This document shows, in pieces, positions 16,088 through 24,242 of a stretch of DNA of 64,000 nucleotides. The DNA comes from Dyella sp. M7H15-1 (GTDB lineage: Bacteria; Pseudomonadota; Gammaproteobacteria; Xanthomonadales; Rhodanobacteraceae). Made by a program: the position numbers and the translations under genes. The notes beneath the pieces are model-generated. The model was not told where the DNA came from and made no database searches. It saw only the letters and a list, made by a program, of their open reading frames with translations. How positions within the stretch are numbered: position 1 is the first letter of the stretch; each line of letters begins with the position of its first letter. The stretch lies in contig NZ_CP035300.1 of NCBI RefSeq assembly GCF_004114615.1, forward strand, positions 1-64,000. Direction: 5' to 3'.

Positions 16088-16612
16088 TCAGAAATAGACC
16101 GTTGCGGTAACGGTTGTCTGGTAAGTATCAGGTTTTGGCGTCGTTTGGGATGGCGCCTGGCCGTACACCGTGATGGACTGGGCCGCACCCGTTCCGGTTC
16201 CACCGACCGTATTGGTGCCCTGCGTATTGCCCCATATGGTCGTGTGGCCGGCGTCCTGGTATAGCTCGAAGCCAACCGTGGTGCTTGTATTGCCGACCGT
16301 TGTGCCGGCCATTAGTCGGCTGGCTACGGTTGAACCGCTCACTGTGCCGGCGTCCAGGCCGACATTGTAGGGCGTAGTGTCACTGCACGTGACGGACACC
16401 GTCGTCTGCTGATTGACGGCGGCCGACAGTACGCCGGTGGCGCCGAAATTCAACGGATTGGCGGTAATGCTGCAATTGGCCTGCAGCGTCAAGGTGGCAG
16501 TGAAGGTCGATGTAGCGGTGCCGTTACTATAGACGGCTGCGGCTAGCGGCGTCGGTAGGGTATCGGCGATCACAGCAACAGCTAACGCAAAGCACAGCAG
16601 ATGGCGCTTCAT
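16088..16612 (-). CDS. Csu-type major pilin (SCPU domain)
   Basis: 174 residues from the ATG at 16610-16612, behind an AGGGGAG site. A signal peptide (KRHLLCFALAVAVIADTL) is followed by the spore-coat-U domain: NCSITANPLNFGATGVLSAA, VSVTCSDTTPYNVGLDAG, and the C-terminal strand YQTTVTATVYF. A single SCPU domain in first position matches CsuA/B-type main subunits. Only one minor subunit gene (the tip) is present, so this is a minimal pilus operon. Confidence 0.88.
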   Translation of the reverse strand: MKRHLLCFALAVAVIADTLPTPLAAAVYSNGTATSTFTATLTLQANCSITANPLNFGATGVLSAAVNQQTTVSVTCSDTTPYNVGLDAGTVSGSTVASRLMAGTTVGNTSTTVGFELYQDAGHTTIWGNTQGTNTVGGTGTGAAQSITVYGQAPSQTTPKPDTYQTTVTATVYF

Positions 16613-16809
16613 GGAGGGCTCCCCTTGAGTTGCGGAATGGCTAGACAACATGCCCCCAAACGCACCACTTCCACATCGCTTCCTGAGCATGAATTGCATT
16701 ATCTTTCCCGCATTTATAGGCTAGGTCAAGTATCGCCTGGCGATGGATTTGTGGCATGGTGTTTCGAAGCATCGCTCAAGGCCGATCGAACGTGACGGCC
16801 GCCTTGGCG
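16613..16809. other. Pilus operon upstream region
   Basis: About 200 bases that should contain the pilus promoter, read leftward. On the minus strand a TTGACC (16724-16729) and GATAAT (16698-16703) exist but are 20 bases apart, so I do not call them a promoter. No gene seen. Confidence 0.4.
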
Positions 16810-17118
16810 TTACGCCACTTTCGTGTCCCTGCACCCAAGTCTTGCGATGACCACCTCGAAATTGTTGATCTGTTCCCAGATGCCGAGGAACTCGACCGTG
16901 TTCCGGTTACGCAGCCAGCCATACAGGATGCGCTCATCGCCGAAGCGCTTCACCATGTCAGTCAGCGAGATGTAGTCCTGCTCGTGGCGACTTGCGATGC
17001 CGATCTCGGCATACTGCACGACGATGCTGCGGTTCTTCAATATCGCTCCCATGACTGTCGGGAAATAGATGTTTTGCGACCGGTGAAACACCTTGCGTTG
17101 TGGTCGCGTTGTGACCAC
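16810..17118 (-). pseudogene. Truncated KilA-N domain protein
   Basis: 102 residues. The segment QDYISLTDMVKRFGDERILY then GWLRNRNTVEFLGIWEQINN is the N-terminal half of a KilA-N DNA-binding domain. Where homologues continue with a phage-antirepressor-like fold, this frame turns into an unrelated 16-residue tail and stops. It therefore looks like a deletion remnant of a phage regulator left at the border between the pilus operon and the toxin-antitoxin genes. Confidence 0.6.
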
Positions 17119-17120
17119 AA
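17098..17120. promoter_or_regulatory. Palindromic operator candidate for TA cluster
   Basis: Perfect 8-bp inverted repeat TTGTGGTC / GACCACAA with a 7-base spacer, 33 bases upstream of the DinJ-like start. This is where type II antitoxins normally bind to autoregulate. It also overlaps the start of the KilA-N remnant. Confidence 0.5.
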
Positions 17121-17153
17121 TTAGATGTGTAATTTGTTCTGAGAGAGTGGGCT

Positions 17154-17360
17154 ATGAGCGCCGCCGCCGACACCTATGTCCGAGCCCGAATCGATTCCGT
17201 CACCAAGGAACGCGCCGCCGTCGCCCTTGGAGCGATGGGGCTATCAATTTCCGACGCCATGCGATTACTAATGTTGCGGATTGCCGACGAACGCTGCCTA
17301 CCTTTCGATGTGAAGGCGCCTAACGCCCCTACAGAGGATGCAGTTCCCCATGGTTTGTAG
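17154..17360 (+). CDS. RelB/DinJ-family antitoxin
   Basis: 68 residues. The ribbon-helix-helix N-terminus DTYVRARIDSVTKERAAVAL and MGLSISDAMRLLMLRIADER, then LPFDV, is the RelB/DinJ signature. Antitoxins of this family neutralise RelE/YafQ-type mRNA interferases, but no such toxin follows; a 58-codon gene and a Doc gene do. It may be an orphan that now regulates the Doc pair. Confidence 0.8.
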   Translation: MSAAADTYVRARIDSVTKERAAVALGAMGLSISDAMRLLMLRIADERCLPFDVKAPNAPTEDAVPHGL

Positions 17361-17374
17361 AGCAAAGGTGCGTT

Positions 17375-17551
17375 ATGAGTAGTAAGCCCAAAAAAGTGAT
17401 ACACGGTGTTGAGCTGATGCCTAGGCCGATCATCCACCCGAAGAAGGTTGTAACCGTCGCCACTCCGGAAGGTCGGAGTGAGGTTATTCGCGCCGTCCGG
17501 AAAGTCATGGCCACACACGATAAGGTACTCAGGGCACTCAAGGATCGATGA
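17375..17551 (+). CDS. 58-residue basic protein, likely Doc antitoxin
   Basis: Starts MSSKPKKVIHGVELMPRPII behind an AAAGGTG site and ends exactly at the Doc start (TGA then ATG with no gap). Very basic, with a C-terminal helix (VIRAVRKVMATHDKVLRALK). Its place directly before doc is that of the antitoxin, but it does not look like Phd. Possibly an unrecognised antitoxin family. Confidence 0.6.
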   Translation: MSSKPKKVIHGVELMPRPIIHPKKVVTVATPEGRSEVIRAVRKVMATHDKVLRALKDR

Positions 17552-17941
17552 ATGTTGGATCTCGAATATGTGATCGCCGTACATGACGAAATCCTTGCGA
17601 AATACGGCGGCCTCCCTGGTTTTGCCAATGGTGGACGTGGTGGCGTTGAGGCAGCGATACAGCGTGTTGAAAACCACATTTTCTATGCCGACCTCAATGA
17701 TGTCTTCGGCATTGCCGCAGCGTACGCGATAGCTATCGCCCGTGGCCATGTGTTCAATGATGCAAACAAGCGTACCGGGCTAGCTTGTGCGATGACTTAC
17801 CTTGAGGCAGAAGGGATAGTTATTGGGGAGTTTTCGAACCTTGAAGAGGTCATGGTGGATGTTGCGCAAGGAACCGTTGATCAAGGGGATTTTGCCGAAT
17901 ATCTCGGTACGATCTGGCGAAGGTCACAAGGCGCAGAATAA
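17552..17941 (+). CDS. doc: Doc (Fic-fold) toxin
   Basis: 129 residues. The motif HVFNDANKRTG matches the Doc active site (HxFxDANKR), and the start LDLEYVIAVHDEILAKYGG, then GLPGF, is typical. Doc proteins phosphorylate elongation factor Tu and stop translation. The catalytic His, Asp, Asn, Lys and Arg are all present, so the toxin appears intact. It is the last gene of the TA cluster. Confidence 0.9.
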   Translation: MLDLEYVIAVHDEILAKYGGLPGFANGGRGGVEAAIQRVENHIFYADLNDVFGIAAAYAIAIARGHVFNDANKRTGLACAMTYLEAEGIVIGEFSNLEEVMVDVAQGTVDQGDFAEYLGTIWRRSQGAE

Positions 17942-18199
17942 TTGGGCAAGCCACCGAGAGTGTCACATCAAGCCCGATCTGCCGCTGGTTCGCTAAAGGA
18001 ATTCTGACACTCCCCAGAATAACGCGGTTTGGTCACGCAGTGAACTTTGGGACTGATGGAATTGTCGGCGGTTCCGGCTTACTCCAAGGCGGCAGCTGGT
18101 GACACGACTGCTTGTTCTACCCCGTGTTGCACAAACCCCGTTGAACGTGCAACACGAGGTGCTATTGAATAGCTGTCACCCCGAAATCGGAGTGACACC
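17942..18199. other. Intergenic region with inverted repeats
   Basis: No gene. It contains a perfect 9-bp inverted repeat GTGTTGCAC (18124-18132) and GTGCAACAC (18147-18155) with a 14-base loop. A second, imperfect one (TCACCCCGA / TCGGAGTGA, 18177-18196) ends four bases before the GTG start of the next gene and includes its weak ribosome site. Operator or leader-control roles are possible. Confidence 0.4.
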
Positions 18200-18415
18200 G
18201 TGCTCAAGCGAACCTGCTGCCCTGGTTGGGCCAAAGCGCATTCGCGCATCATGCAGACCGTACCGCGCATCGCGGCCACGGATCAGCACAAGACCCTCGC
18301 GGTCATCCAGGAAGTCAAAGAGCATCATCTCCGGCGCGCCAATGCCATTGCGCAGCATGCGGCGAATATCGCGTGGTGTGGCTGGGGCCGATCCGCGTGG
18401 CGGAGCTGCGCATGA
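18200..18415 (+). CDS. Small phage protein upstream of Q-like gene
   Basis: 71 residues from a GTG, with a helical centre (QHKTLAVIQEVKEHHLRRAN). It is coupled to the next gene by ATGA (18412-18415). Family unknown; it belongs to the short three-gene unit ending in the Q-like regulator. Confidence 0.5.
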   Translation: MLKRTCCPGWAKAHSRIMQTVPRIAATDQHKTLAVIQEVKEHHLRRANAIAQHAANIAWCGWGRSAWRSCA

Positions 18416-18624
18416 TTCGCGCCCGCAACGCATTGCGGCCAGATGCCGCCTGTCATTCGGCTGACGTACTGACACCCGTCGAGCGTGCCGCAGATCGCGA
18501 GAAGAAGCCGCACCATCCAAAGCCGCAGACGCAATCGGAACCGCGGCATGACCGGCAGCTCAAGTGGCGTGACGTGCCGGCGATCCGCGCTATTCTCCAG
18601 TCCCTGCTGAGGGTAGGCCGATGA
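18412..18624 (+). CDS. Small phage protein upstream of Q-like gene
   Basis: 70 residues, basic, Pro/His-rich middle (KKPHHPKPQTQSEPRHDRQ) and a C-terminal helix (DVPAIRAILQSLLRVG). Start and stop both overlap neighbours (ATGA at each end). Function unknown. Confidence 0.5.
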   Translation: MIRARNALRPDAACHSADVLTPVERAADREKKPHHPKPQTQSEPRHDRQLKWRDVPAIRAILQSLLRVGR

Positions 18625-19205
18625 ACACCGTCCTTTCCGAGCCGCTGTTTGCCTCTACACACGCCGCGCTGACCTTCTGCCTAAACTTCGTGGAACAGCA
18701 GTACGATCGGCCATTGATGAATCGGTTGGCTTCGCCTGTCATAGGCAATGGCAAAGGCCTTGCCGGGATCGACGGATCTGCGCAAGCCGGTATGATCCGC
18801 GCTGAGCTGCGGCGTCTGGATCGCCTCGAAGAGTGCGCCCTTGTTGCACGTTGCGCACCGCCGTTTCTGCCCTGTAGTTGCGGTCATAGCTGCTGCAGTG
18901 GGCAGAAACAGCATCGCGAATGGGCGGACGCCGTTGGTGAGTTGGCGCGCGAGTTGAGGCACTCGGTTTTTCAAGATCGGGAGGTCAACATTTCGCTGCG
19001 GCGCGGCTATGTGATGAGGCACTTCACTTCCAAGAAATACCGTGAAGATGCCGAGGTAGTGGCCGAGCGATTCGGCATTGTGCGAAGCACCTTTTTTGCC
19101 CACTACGCGAAGGTCAAAACTCACTTGGCGAAGCTGGAAGACCGTGCCTATGACGCGCTGAATCAACGATTGCGAACGGGTGGTGTCGTAGGCGATCTGG
19201 ATTAG
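18621..19205 (+). CDS. Zinc-finger protein, likely Q-like late regulator
   Basis: 194 residues. A cysteine cluster (CAPPFLPCSCGHSCCSGQK, about 78-96) suggests a zinc finger, and the C-terminal half carries a helix-turn-helix-like region (YREDAEVVAERFGIVRSTFF). It lies between early genes and terminase and is followed within a few bases by a promoter and hairpin arranged like lambda PR'-tR'. That position is why I infer a late antiterminator role; there is no direct Q homology I can assert. Confidence 0.5.
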   Translation: MNTVLSEPLFASTHAALTFCLNFVEQQYDRPLMNRLASPVIGNGKGLAGIDGSAQAGMIRAELRRLDRLEECALVARCAPPFLPCSCGHSCCSGQKQHREWADAVGELARELRHSVFQDREVNISLRRGYVMRHFTSKKYREDAEVVAERFGIVRSTFFAHYAKVKTHLAKLEDRAYDALNQRLRTGGVVGDLD

Positions 19206-19210
19206 ATCGC

Positions 19211-19293
19211 TTGACATCGGACAAAAGCAGTCCAAAATACACCCCCAATCGATAGTCTCATAACTACGTCCGAAGCCCGCCAAGTGCGGGCTT
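19211..19293 (+). promoter_or_regulatory. Candidate late promoter with early terminator
   Basis: Perfect TTGACA (19211-19216) and CAAAAT (19233-19238) are 16 bases apart, five bases after the Q-like gene stop. About 30 bases beyond the predicted start lies a perfect 9-bp hairpin GAAGCCCGC / GCGGGCTTC (19272-19293) without a long T run. The layout resembles lambda PR' and tR'. Confidence 0.5.
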
Positions 19294-19314
19294 CGCCGTT
19301 TCCGGAAGGCGCAT

Positions 19315-20061
19315 TTGACGGATCTGAGCATTACATGGCGCCCGCTTGAGGTGCTGATTCCCTACGTCCGCAACGCGCGCACCCACTCTGATGCGCAGGT
19401 GGCGCAGCTCGCCGCCAGCACCGCTGGTCTTACTGATGACGATGCAGCGCCGGCAGTGGCCGAAGCCGGGGTGTCGCAGTCGGGGGATATCTGGATCTGC
19501 GGCGATCACCGCGTGATGTGCGGCAACAGCGCAAACGTGACGGACGTAGAGCAGTTAATGGACGGCTACAAGGCCGATCTCATCATCACCGACCCGCCGT
19601 ATAACGTCGCATACCAGGGGAAACCGCCGATGCGCTGACCATCCAGAACGACAGCATAGGCGTGGAGGCGTTCTATCAGTTCTTGCTGGCGGCCTACGAC
19701 GCCATGTTCAAGGCGGCGAAGGATGGCGCCGGTCTGTATGTGTTCCATGCAGACAGTGAAGGCGTGAATTTCCGCAAAGCCATGGCTGACGCCGGCTTCA
19801 AGCTGGCGCAGTGTTGCGTATGGGTGAAGCAATGCTTCGTGATGGGTCGGCAGGATTACCACTGGCAACACGAACCCGTGCTCTACGGCTGGAAGCCGAT
19901 CGGCGCGGCTTATGGAGCTTGATCCGAAGTATTGCGACGTGATCGTGCGTCGCTGACAAGCGTTCACAGGGCAGCAGGCAGTGCTGGCCGCAGACAGGCG
20001 TGCTTTCGACATGGTGGAAATGGCGCGCGTAGAGGTCACCTATGCCGGGAGCGAAGGGTAA
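19315..20061 (+). pseudogene. Decayed ParB-methyltransferase gene
   Basis: The pieces of one ParB-like/DNA-methyltransferase protein lie in order but broken. A ParB-like start (TWRPLEVLIPYVRNARTHSD) loses its middle. The methylase motif DPPY follows in DLIITDPPYNVAYQGK, then a frameshift near 19620. The next section (AFYQFLLAAYDAMFKAAKDG ... WVKQCFVMGRQDYHWQHEPV, YGWKP) ends early near 19922. The C-terminal part (ELDPKYCDVIVRR) has TGA where a Trp is expected, before QAFTGQQAV. Intact versions are widespread in prophages and modify phage DNA; this one cannot. Confidence 0.8.
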
Positions 20062-20470
20062 ATCAGGCGGCAAGCGCTGCGGCGCCGGTCGGTCGGCATT
20101 TCTGCCGACACGGCAGCAGCGCGAACTGGTCGAGCAGTTGGCCGCGTTCGGCATTCGGCACGTGGATATCCCGCTGTTTATCAAGGATGCCGCCGGCAAG
20201 CCCATCACCGAGCCTACGCTCCGCAAGCATTTCGCTGAGGAACTCGATACCGGTCGCGTCAAGGCAAACGTCAAGGTTGCGCAGACGCTGTACAAGAAAG
20301 CACTCACGGGTGACACAACGTCGATGATCTTCTGGCTGAAGTGCCGCGGCGATTGGAAGGATGCCCAGCGCGTCGAGCTGACTGGCAACGCTGGTAGCCC
20401 GATCCAGAGCGTCAACATGACCACCGAAGAGTTCCGCGAAATAGCTAGGAGCGTCGCCGACGAGGTTTAA
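20042..20470 (+). CDS. Terminase small subunit-like protein
   Basis: 142 residues directly before the large terminase. Basic Gly-rich N-terminus (PGAKGKSGGKRCGAGRS), a helix-turn-helix-like region (LVEQLAAFGIRHVDIPLFI), and a C-terminal part ending RGDWKDAQRV, as in many DUF-type small terminases. It should recognise the packaging site. The start lies inside the tail of the methyltransferase pseudogene. Confidence 0.75.
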   Translation: MPGAKGKSGGKRCGAGRSAFLPTRQQRELVEQLAAFGIRHVDIPLFIKDAAGKPITEPTLRKHFAEELDTGRVKANVKVAQTLYKKALTGDTTSMIFWLKCRGDWKDAQRVELTGNAGSPIQSVNMTTEEFREIARSVADEV

Positions 20471-20473
20471 GGC

Positions 20474-21865
20474 ATGTGCCCATTCAGTCCGCATGAGCAA
20501 TTCGCGGCTGAGAGCATGGCGCGGGCCGATCTGTATTTCTTCTCGCGCTGGATGTTTCTGCAGCGCAAGCGATTCAAATGGCTGCGCGGGCCGCACCACA
20601 AGAGCATCTGTGACGCGCTGATGCGCGTGTTCTGCGGCGAGTGCAGGCGGCTTATCATCAACGTGCCGCCGCGCTACTCGAAAACAGAGCTGGCGGTGGT
20701 GAATTTCATCGCATGGGCGTTGGGCCAAGTGCCGGATGCCGAGTTCATCCATGCCAGCTACGCGGCCCCGCTGGCGGTCAACAACAGCGCGAACGTGCGT
20801 GCCTTGGTGCAGCACGAAGCGTATCAACGGATTTTCCCCGAATGCCGTCTGGCATCGGACGCAAAAAGTCACTGGACGACAGCAAAGGGTGGCGTGATGT
20901 ACGCGGCCGGCGCTGGCGGCACGATTACCGGCTTCGGCGCCGGCAAGCACCGCGAGGGTTTTGGCGGCGCCATCATCATCGACGATCCGCACAAGCCGGA
21001 TGAGGCAAGGAGCGATGTGATCCGACAGGGCGTCATCGACTGGTTCCAGAATACGCTGGAAAGCCGCAAGAACAGCAAGAACACACCGATCATCCTGATC
21101 ATGCAGCGCCTGCATGAAAGGGATCTGTCGGGCTGGTTGCTGGATGGCGGCAACGGAGAAACGTGGGAGCACGTCTGCCTTTCAGCGATTCAAGACGATG
21201 GCTCGGCGCTCTGGCCGGAAAAACACACGATCGAGGATCTGCGCCGCATGGAGCAGTCCGCGCCGTATGTGTTTGCCGGGCAGTATCGGCAGCGTCCAGC
21301 ACCACCAGAAGGCGGCGTGATCAAGCCGGACATGCTGGAGGTCATTGATGCCATCCCGGCCGGCAACCTCCGGTGGATGCGCGGTTGGGACTTGGCTTCG
21401 ACCGTCGATGGTGATTACACCGCCGGCGGCAGGCTCGGGAAACTATCGGACGGCCGCTTCGTCATCGCGGACATGGTGCGCTTGCGCTGTGGACCCGACG
21501 AACGCGACACGGCGCTCATGAATACGGCGTCCCGCGACGGCCGCACGGTGCGTATCAGTCTGCCGCAAGACCCTGGGCAGGCTGGCAAGACGCAGGTGCT
21601 GTATCTGACCCGGAAGCTTTCCGGCTACCCGGTGACTACCTCGCCGGAATCGGGCGACAAGGTAACGCGGGCAGAGCCACTGGCGGCGCAGATCAACGTG
21701 GGCAATGTGCTGATGCTGCGCGGCCCATGGAACGACGCACTGATCAACGAAATGCGGCTGTTCCCGAATGGAGCGCACGATGACCAGGTGGACGCGCTTT
21801 CGCGCGCGTTCTCCGGATTGCTCGAATCGCATGACCCCGCGCAGGTGAAACCGCTGCGCATGTAA
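20474..21865 (+). CDS. Terminase large subunit (Terminase_6)
   Basis: 463 residues. The ATPase part has the Walker A-like NVPPRYSKTEL (about 63-73) and Walker B GGAIIIDDPHKP (about 163-175). The nuclease part has GWDLASTVDGDYTA with metal-binding Asp residues and the terminal HDDQVDALSRA. It packages DNA into the procapsid and cuts it. It is complete and follows the small subunit by three bases. Confidence 0.95.
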   Translation: MCPFSPHEQFAAESMARADLYFFSRWMFLQRKRFKWLRGPHHKSICDALMRVFCGECRRLIINVPPRYSKTELAVVNFIAWALGQVPDAEFIHASYAAPLAVNNSANVRALVQHEAYQRIFPECRLASDAKSHWTTAKGGVMYAAGAGGTITGFGAGKHREGFGGAIIIDDPHKPDEARSDVIRQGVIDWFQNTLESRKNSKNTPIILIMQRLHERDLSGWLLDGGNGETWEHVCLSAIQDDGSALWPEKHTIEDLRRMEQSAPYVFAGQYRQRPAPPEGGVIKPDMLEVIDAIPAGNLRWMRGWDLASTVDGDYTAGGRLGKLSDGRFVIADMVRLRCGPDERDTALMNTASRDGRTVRISLPQDPGQAGKTQVLYLTRKLSGYPVTTSPESGDKVTRAEPLAAQINVGNVLMLRGPWNDALINEMRLFPNGAHDDQVDALSRAFSGLLESHDPAQVKPLRM

Positions 21866-21886
21866 TCCATTTACGCAGGTTCCGCT

Positions 21887-23266
21887 GTGAACTCACCCAA
21901 CGTCCGATCCCTTTCGCCTGTTATGGAGGCGCAGTCCGAGTCATGGCCGATGATCAAGGCTTTGATGGGCGGCACTGCGGACATTCGCGCCGTCGGCAAA
22001 ACGCTTTTGCCGAAGTGGCCGGGCGAAGACGGCGACAGTTATGCCGCGCGCTTGAAGACGTCGGTTTTGTATCCGGCTTTTCGGCATACGGTTTGCGTCA
22101 ATGCGGCACGGCCTTTTGCAAAGCCTCCTACGGTCGTGGCAGAGAACATTCCCGAGGAATGGCTGAAAGACATTGACCAACTCGGCATGCCGCTGCCGGC
22201 GATGTCGAATGCGCTGCTGATCCATGCACTCGCGTATGGCTTGTGCGGCGTGCTGGTGGACTATCCGCCGGCGGAAGGTGTTCGCACCCGCGCGGATGAA
22301 AAGCAGGCCAGCTTTCGGCCGTATTTCGTCAGCTATATGCCGCAGCAGATCCTGGGCTGGAAGATGCAGGGCACGCGGCTGGTGCAGTTGCGCCTGCTGG
22401 AAAGCATCGAGGTCGATGATGGTCCATGGGCCACGAAGTGCATCGAACAGGTCCGCGTGCTCACCCCTGGTGCGTGGCAGACGTATCGCCCGAATCCGAA
22501 CATCAAGGAGCAGTGGGACCTCTTTGCCGAAGGAAGTCATTCGCTGAAAGAGATTCCGTGGGTCTTTTTCTATGGCAACCGTCTCGGCTTCGGTCGTGGC
22601 GAATGCCCGCTGCTCGATCTCGCGTACTTGAATGTTGAGCACTATCAGTCCAGCAGCGATCAGCAGAACGTGTTGCATGTCGCGCGCGTGCCTATCCTTG
22701 TGGCAATCGGCTTTGGTGAATCAGAAATCAAGATAGGCGCATCGTCAGCCATCACCAGCGAGAACGAAAAGGCCTCGCTGACATACACCGAACACACCGG
22801 TGCTGCGATCGAGGCGGGCAAGCAGTCTTTGGATGACCTGGAAGACCGCATGCGCGCCATTGGTGCCGAGCTGATCGATCAGGAGCAGGCGCCCACGGCC
22901 ACCCAGATCAACTCGGAGGACGAAGTTGCGCGCTCGCTGCTGCAGCAGATCGTCGAGCAGTTCGAAGAATCGCTGGAACAAGCCCTTAGCTTCATGGCTC
23001 AGTGGGTTGGAAAGCCCGCGGATGGCATCGAGGTGGAGTTGTTCAAGGCTTACGAACAGGCGCCAAGCACGGATGTGTCGACGCTGACGTCTGCGGCCAG
23101 TGCCGGTGCCATTTCCAAGCAGACACTGTTCGAGGAGCTAAAGCGACGCGACGTGCTCGCACCCGATCGCGAGTGGGCCGATGAAGCGACCCGACTCAAA
23201 GCAGAGGCGCCGGACCCTTCGACGGATCCGAACGCTGATCCAAACAGCAAACCGAAGGCCCCGTAA
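21887..23266 (+). CDS. Portal protein (DUF4055)
   Basis: 459 residues from GTG 21887. The pattern (TSVLYPAFRHTVCVNAARPF, KPPTV; GVLVDYPP; FRPYFVSYMPQQILGWK) is that of DUF4055 proteins, the portal of several P22-coat-type phages. The C-terminus is acidic with Asp-Pro repeats (DPSTDPNADPNSKPKAP). Its stop codon sits in the stem of a terminator-like hairpin. Confidence 0.85.
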   Translation: MNSPNVRSLSPVMEAQSESWPMIKALMGGTADIRAVGKTLLPKWPGEDGDSYAARLKTSVLYPAFRHTVCVNAARPFAKPPTVVAENIPEEWLKDIDQLGMPLPAMSNALLIHALAYGLCGVLVDYPPAEGVRTRADEKQASFRPYFVSYMPQQILGWKMQGTRLVQLRLLESIEVDDGPWATKCIEQVRVLTPGAWQTYRPNPNIKEQWDLFAEGSHSLKEIPWVFFYGNRLGFGRGECPLLDLAYLNVEHYQSSSDQQNVLHVARVPILVAIGFGESEIKIGASSAITSENEKASLTYTEHTGAAIEAGKQSLDDLEDRMRAIGAELIDQEQAPTATQINSEDEVARSLLQQIVEQFEESLEQALSFMAQWVGKPADGIEVELFKAYEQAPSTDVSTLTSAASAGAISKQTLFEELKRRDVLAPDREWADEATRLKAEAPDPSTDPNADPNSKPKAP

Positions 23267-23281
23267 CGGGGGGGCTTTTTC
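23255..23281 (+). terminator. Terminator-like hairpin after portal
   Basis: GGCCCCG TAA CGGGGGGGC followed by five T residues; it overlaps the portal stop codon. Confidence 0.6.
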
Positions 23282-23326
23282 ATGGCCGATACGCGGATGC
23301 GCTAAGCCGCTACTGGATAACAAACG

Positions 23327-24091
23327 ATGAAACTCAAGACAGTCGAACTCAATGGCAAGCACTACGCCGAAATCACGGACGGCAAGCCGGTCTACGTGCA
23401 CGACGACGGCAAGGAAATCCCTTTCGATGCCGTGCAGACCGTGGACACCATCAAGCGCCTCAACGGCGAGGCCAAGGGTCACCGCGAACGTGCGGAAACC
23501 GCCGAGGGCGCACTGAAGGTCTTCGAAGGCCTCGATGCCGCCGCGGCGCGTAAGGCGCTGGATGTCGTGAAGAACCTGGACGACAAGAAGCTGGTGGACG
23601 CTGGCGAAGTAGATCGCGTGAAGTCCGAGGCCATCAAGGCCGTCGAAGACAAATACGCACCGATCGTCAAGGAGCGCGACAAGCTGCAAGCCTCGCTGGT
23701 GTCTGAGAAGGTCGGCGGAAGTTTTGCGCGCAGCAAGATGATTGCCGACAAGTTGGCCATCCCAGCCGACCTGGTGCAGGCGCGCTTCGGCGAGCACTTC
23801 AGGCTCGAAGGCGAAAACGTGGTCGCCTACGACAAATCGGGCAACAAGCTCTTCAGTCGCTCCAGTCCCGGCGAGTTGGCGACATTCGATGAAGCACTTG
23901 AGATGATCGTCGAGCAATACCCCTACCGCGATTCGATCCTCAAAGGGTCTGGTGCCAGCGGCGGCGGCGCGCAGAACAACCATCCCGGCCATGCCGGTGG
24001 CAACAAGAGCATGCCGCGCGCGCAGTTCGACAAGCTCGATCCTGGCGCGCAGATGGCGCACGTCAAGGGCGGCGGAGCGATCACCGACTGA
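23327..24091 (+). CDS. Scaffold-like head protein (DUF6651 type)
   Basis: 254 residues between portal and coat. N-terminal strands (LKTVELNGKHYAEITDGKPV), then a long charged coiled coil (about 45-130, VDTIKRLNGEAKGHRERAET), then a Gly-rich linker (GSGASGGGAQNNHPGHAGGN). Position and helical build fit a scaffolding protein that guides coat assembly. The family call is from memory of phages with the same gene order. Confidence 0.65.
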   Translation: MKLKTVELNGKHYAEITDGKPVYVHDDGKEIPFDAVQTVDTIKRLNGEAKGHRERAETAEGALKVFEGLDAAAARKALDVVKNLDDKKLVDAGEVDRVKSEAIKAVEDKYAPIVKERDKLQASLVSEKVGGSFARSKMIADKLAIPADLVQARFGEHFRLEGENVVAYDKSGNKLFSRSSPGELATFDEALEMIVEQYPYRDSILKGSGASGGGAQNNHPGHAGGNKSMPRAQFDKLDPGAQMAHVKGGGAITD

Positions 24092-24130
24092 TCACGCATT
24101 ACTGCTGACCACCCATCAATACCACCCCGA

Positions 24131-24155
24131 GGCCGTTCAATCGAGCGGCCTTTTT
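24131..24155 (+). terminator. Terminator-like hairpin before coat gene
   Basis: GGCCG ... CGGCC with a 10-base loop followed by TTTTT. Confidence 0.6.
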
Positions 24156-24242
24156 CATGCCCGCAACGCGGATGCCGCGCGGGTGCTCGGGCCGGATGGC
24201 TCACGAACGCACTCCTGATCTTTCCGAACCCCGGAGTCATCC

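Noticed and set aside
16698-16729. Sigma-70 promoter for the pilus operon
   Set aside because: TTGACC and GATAAT are present but 20 bases apart, outside the usual spacing.
20063-21172. 369-codon minus-strand frame
   Set aside because: Antisense to both terminase genes.
23138-24061. 307-codon minus-strand frame
   Set aside because: Antisense to the scaffold-like gene; composition of a shadow.
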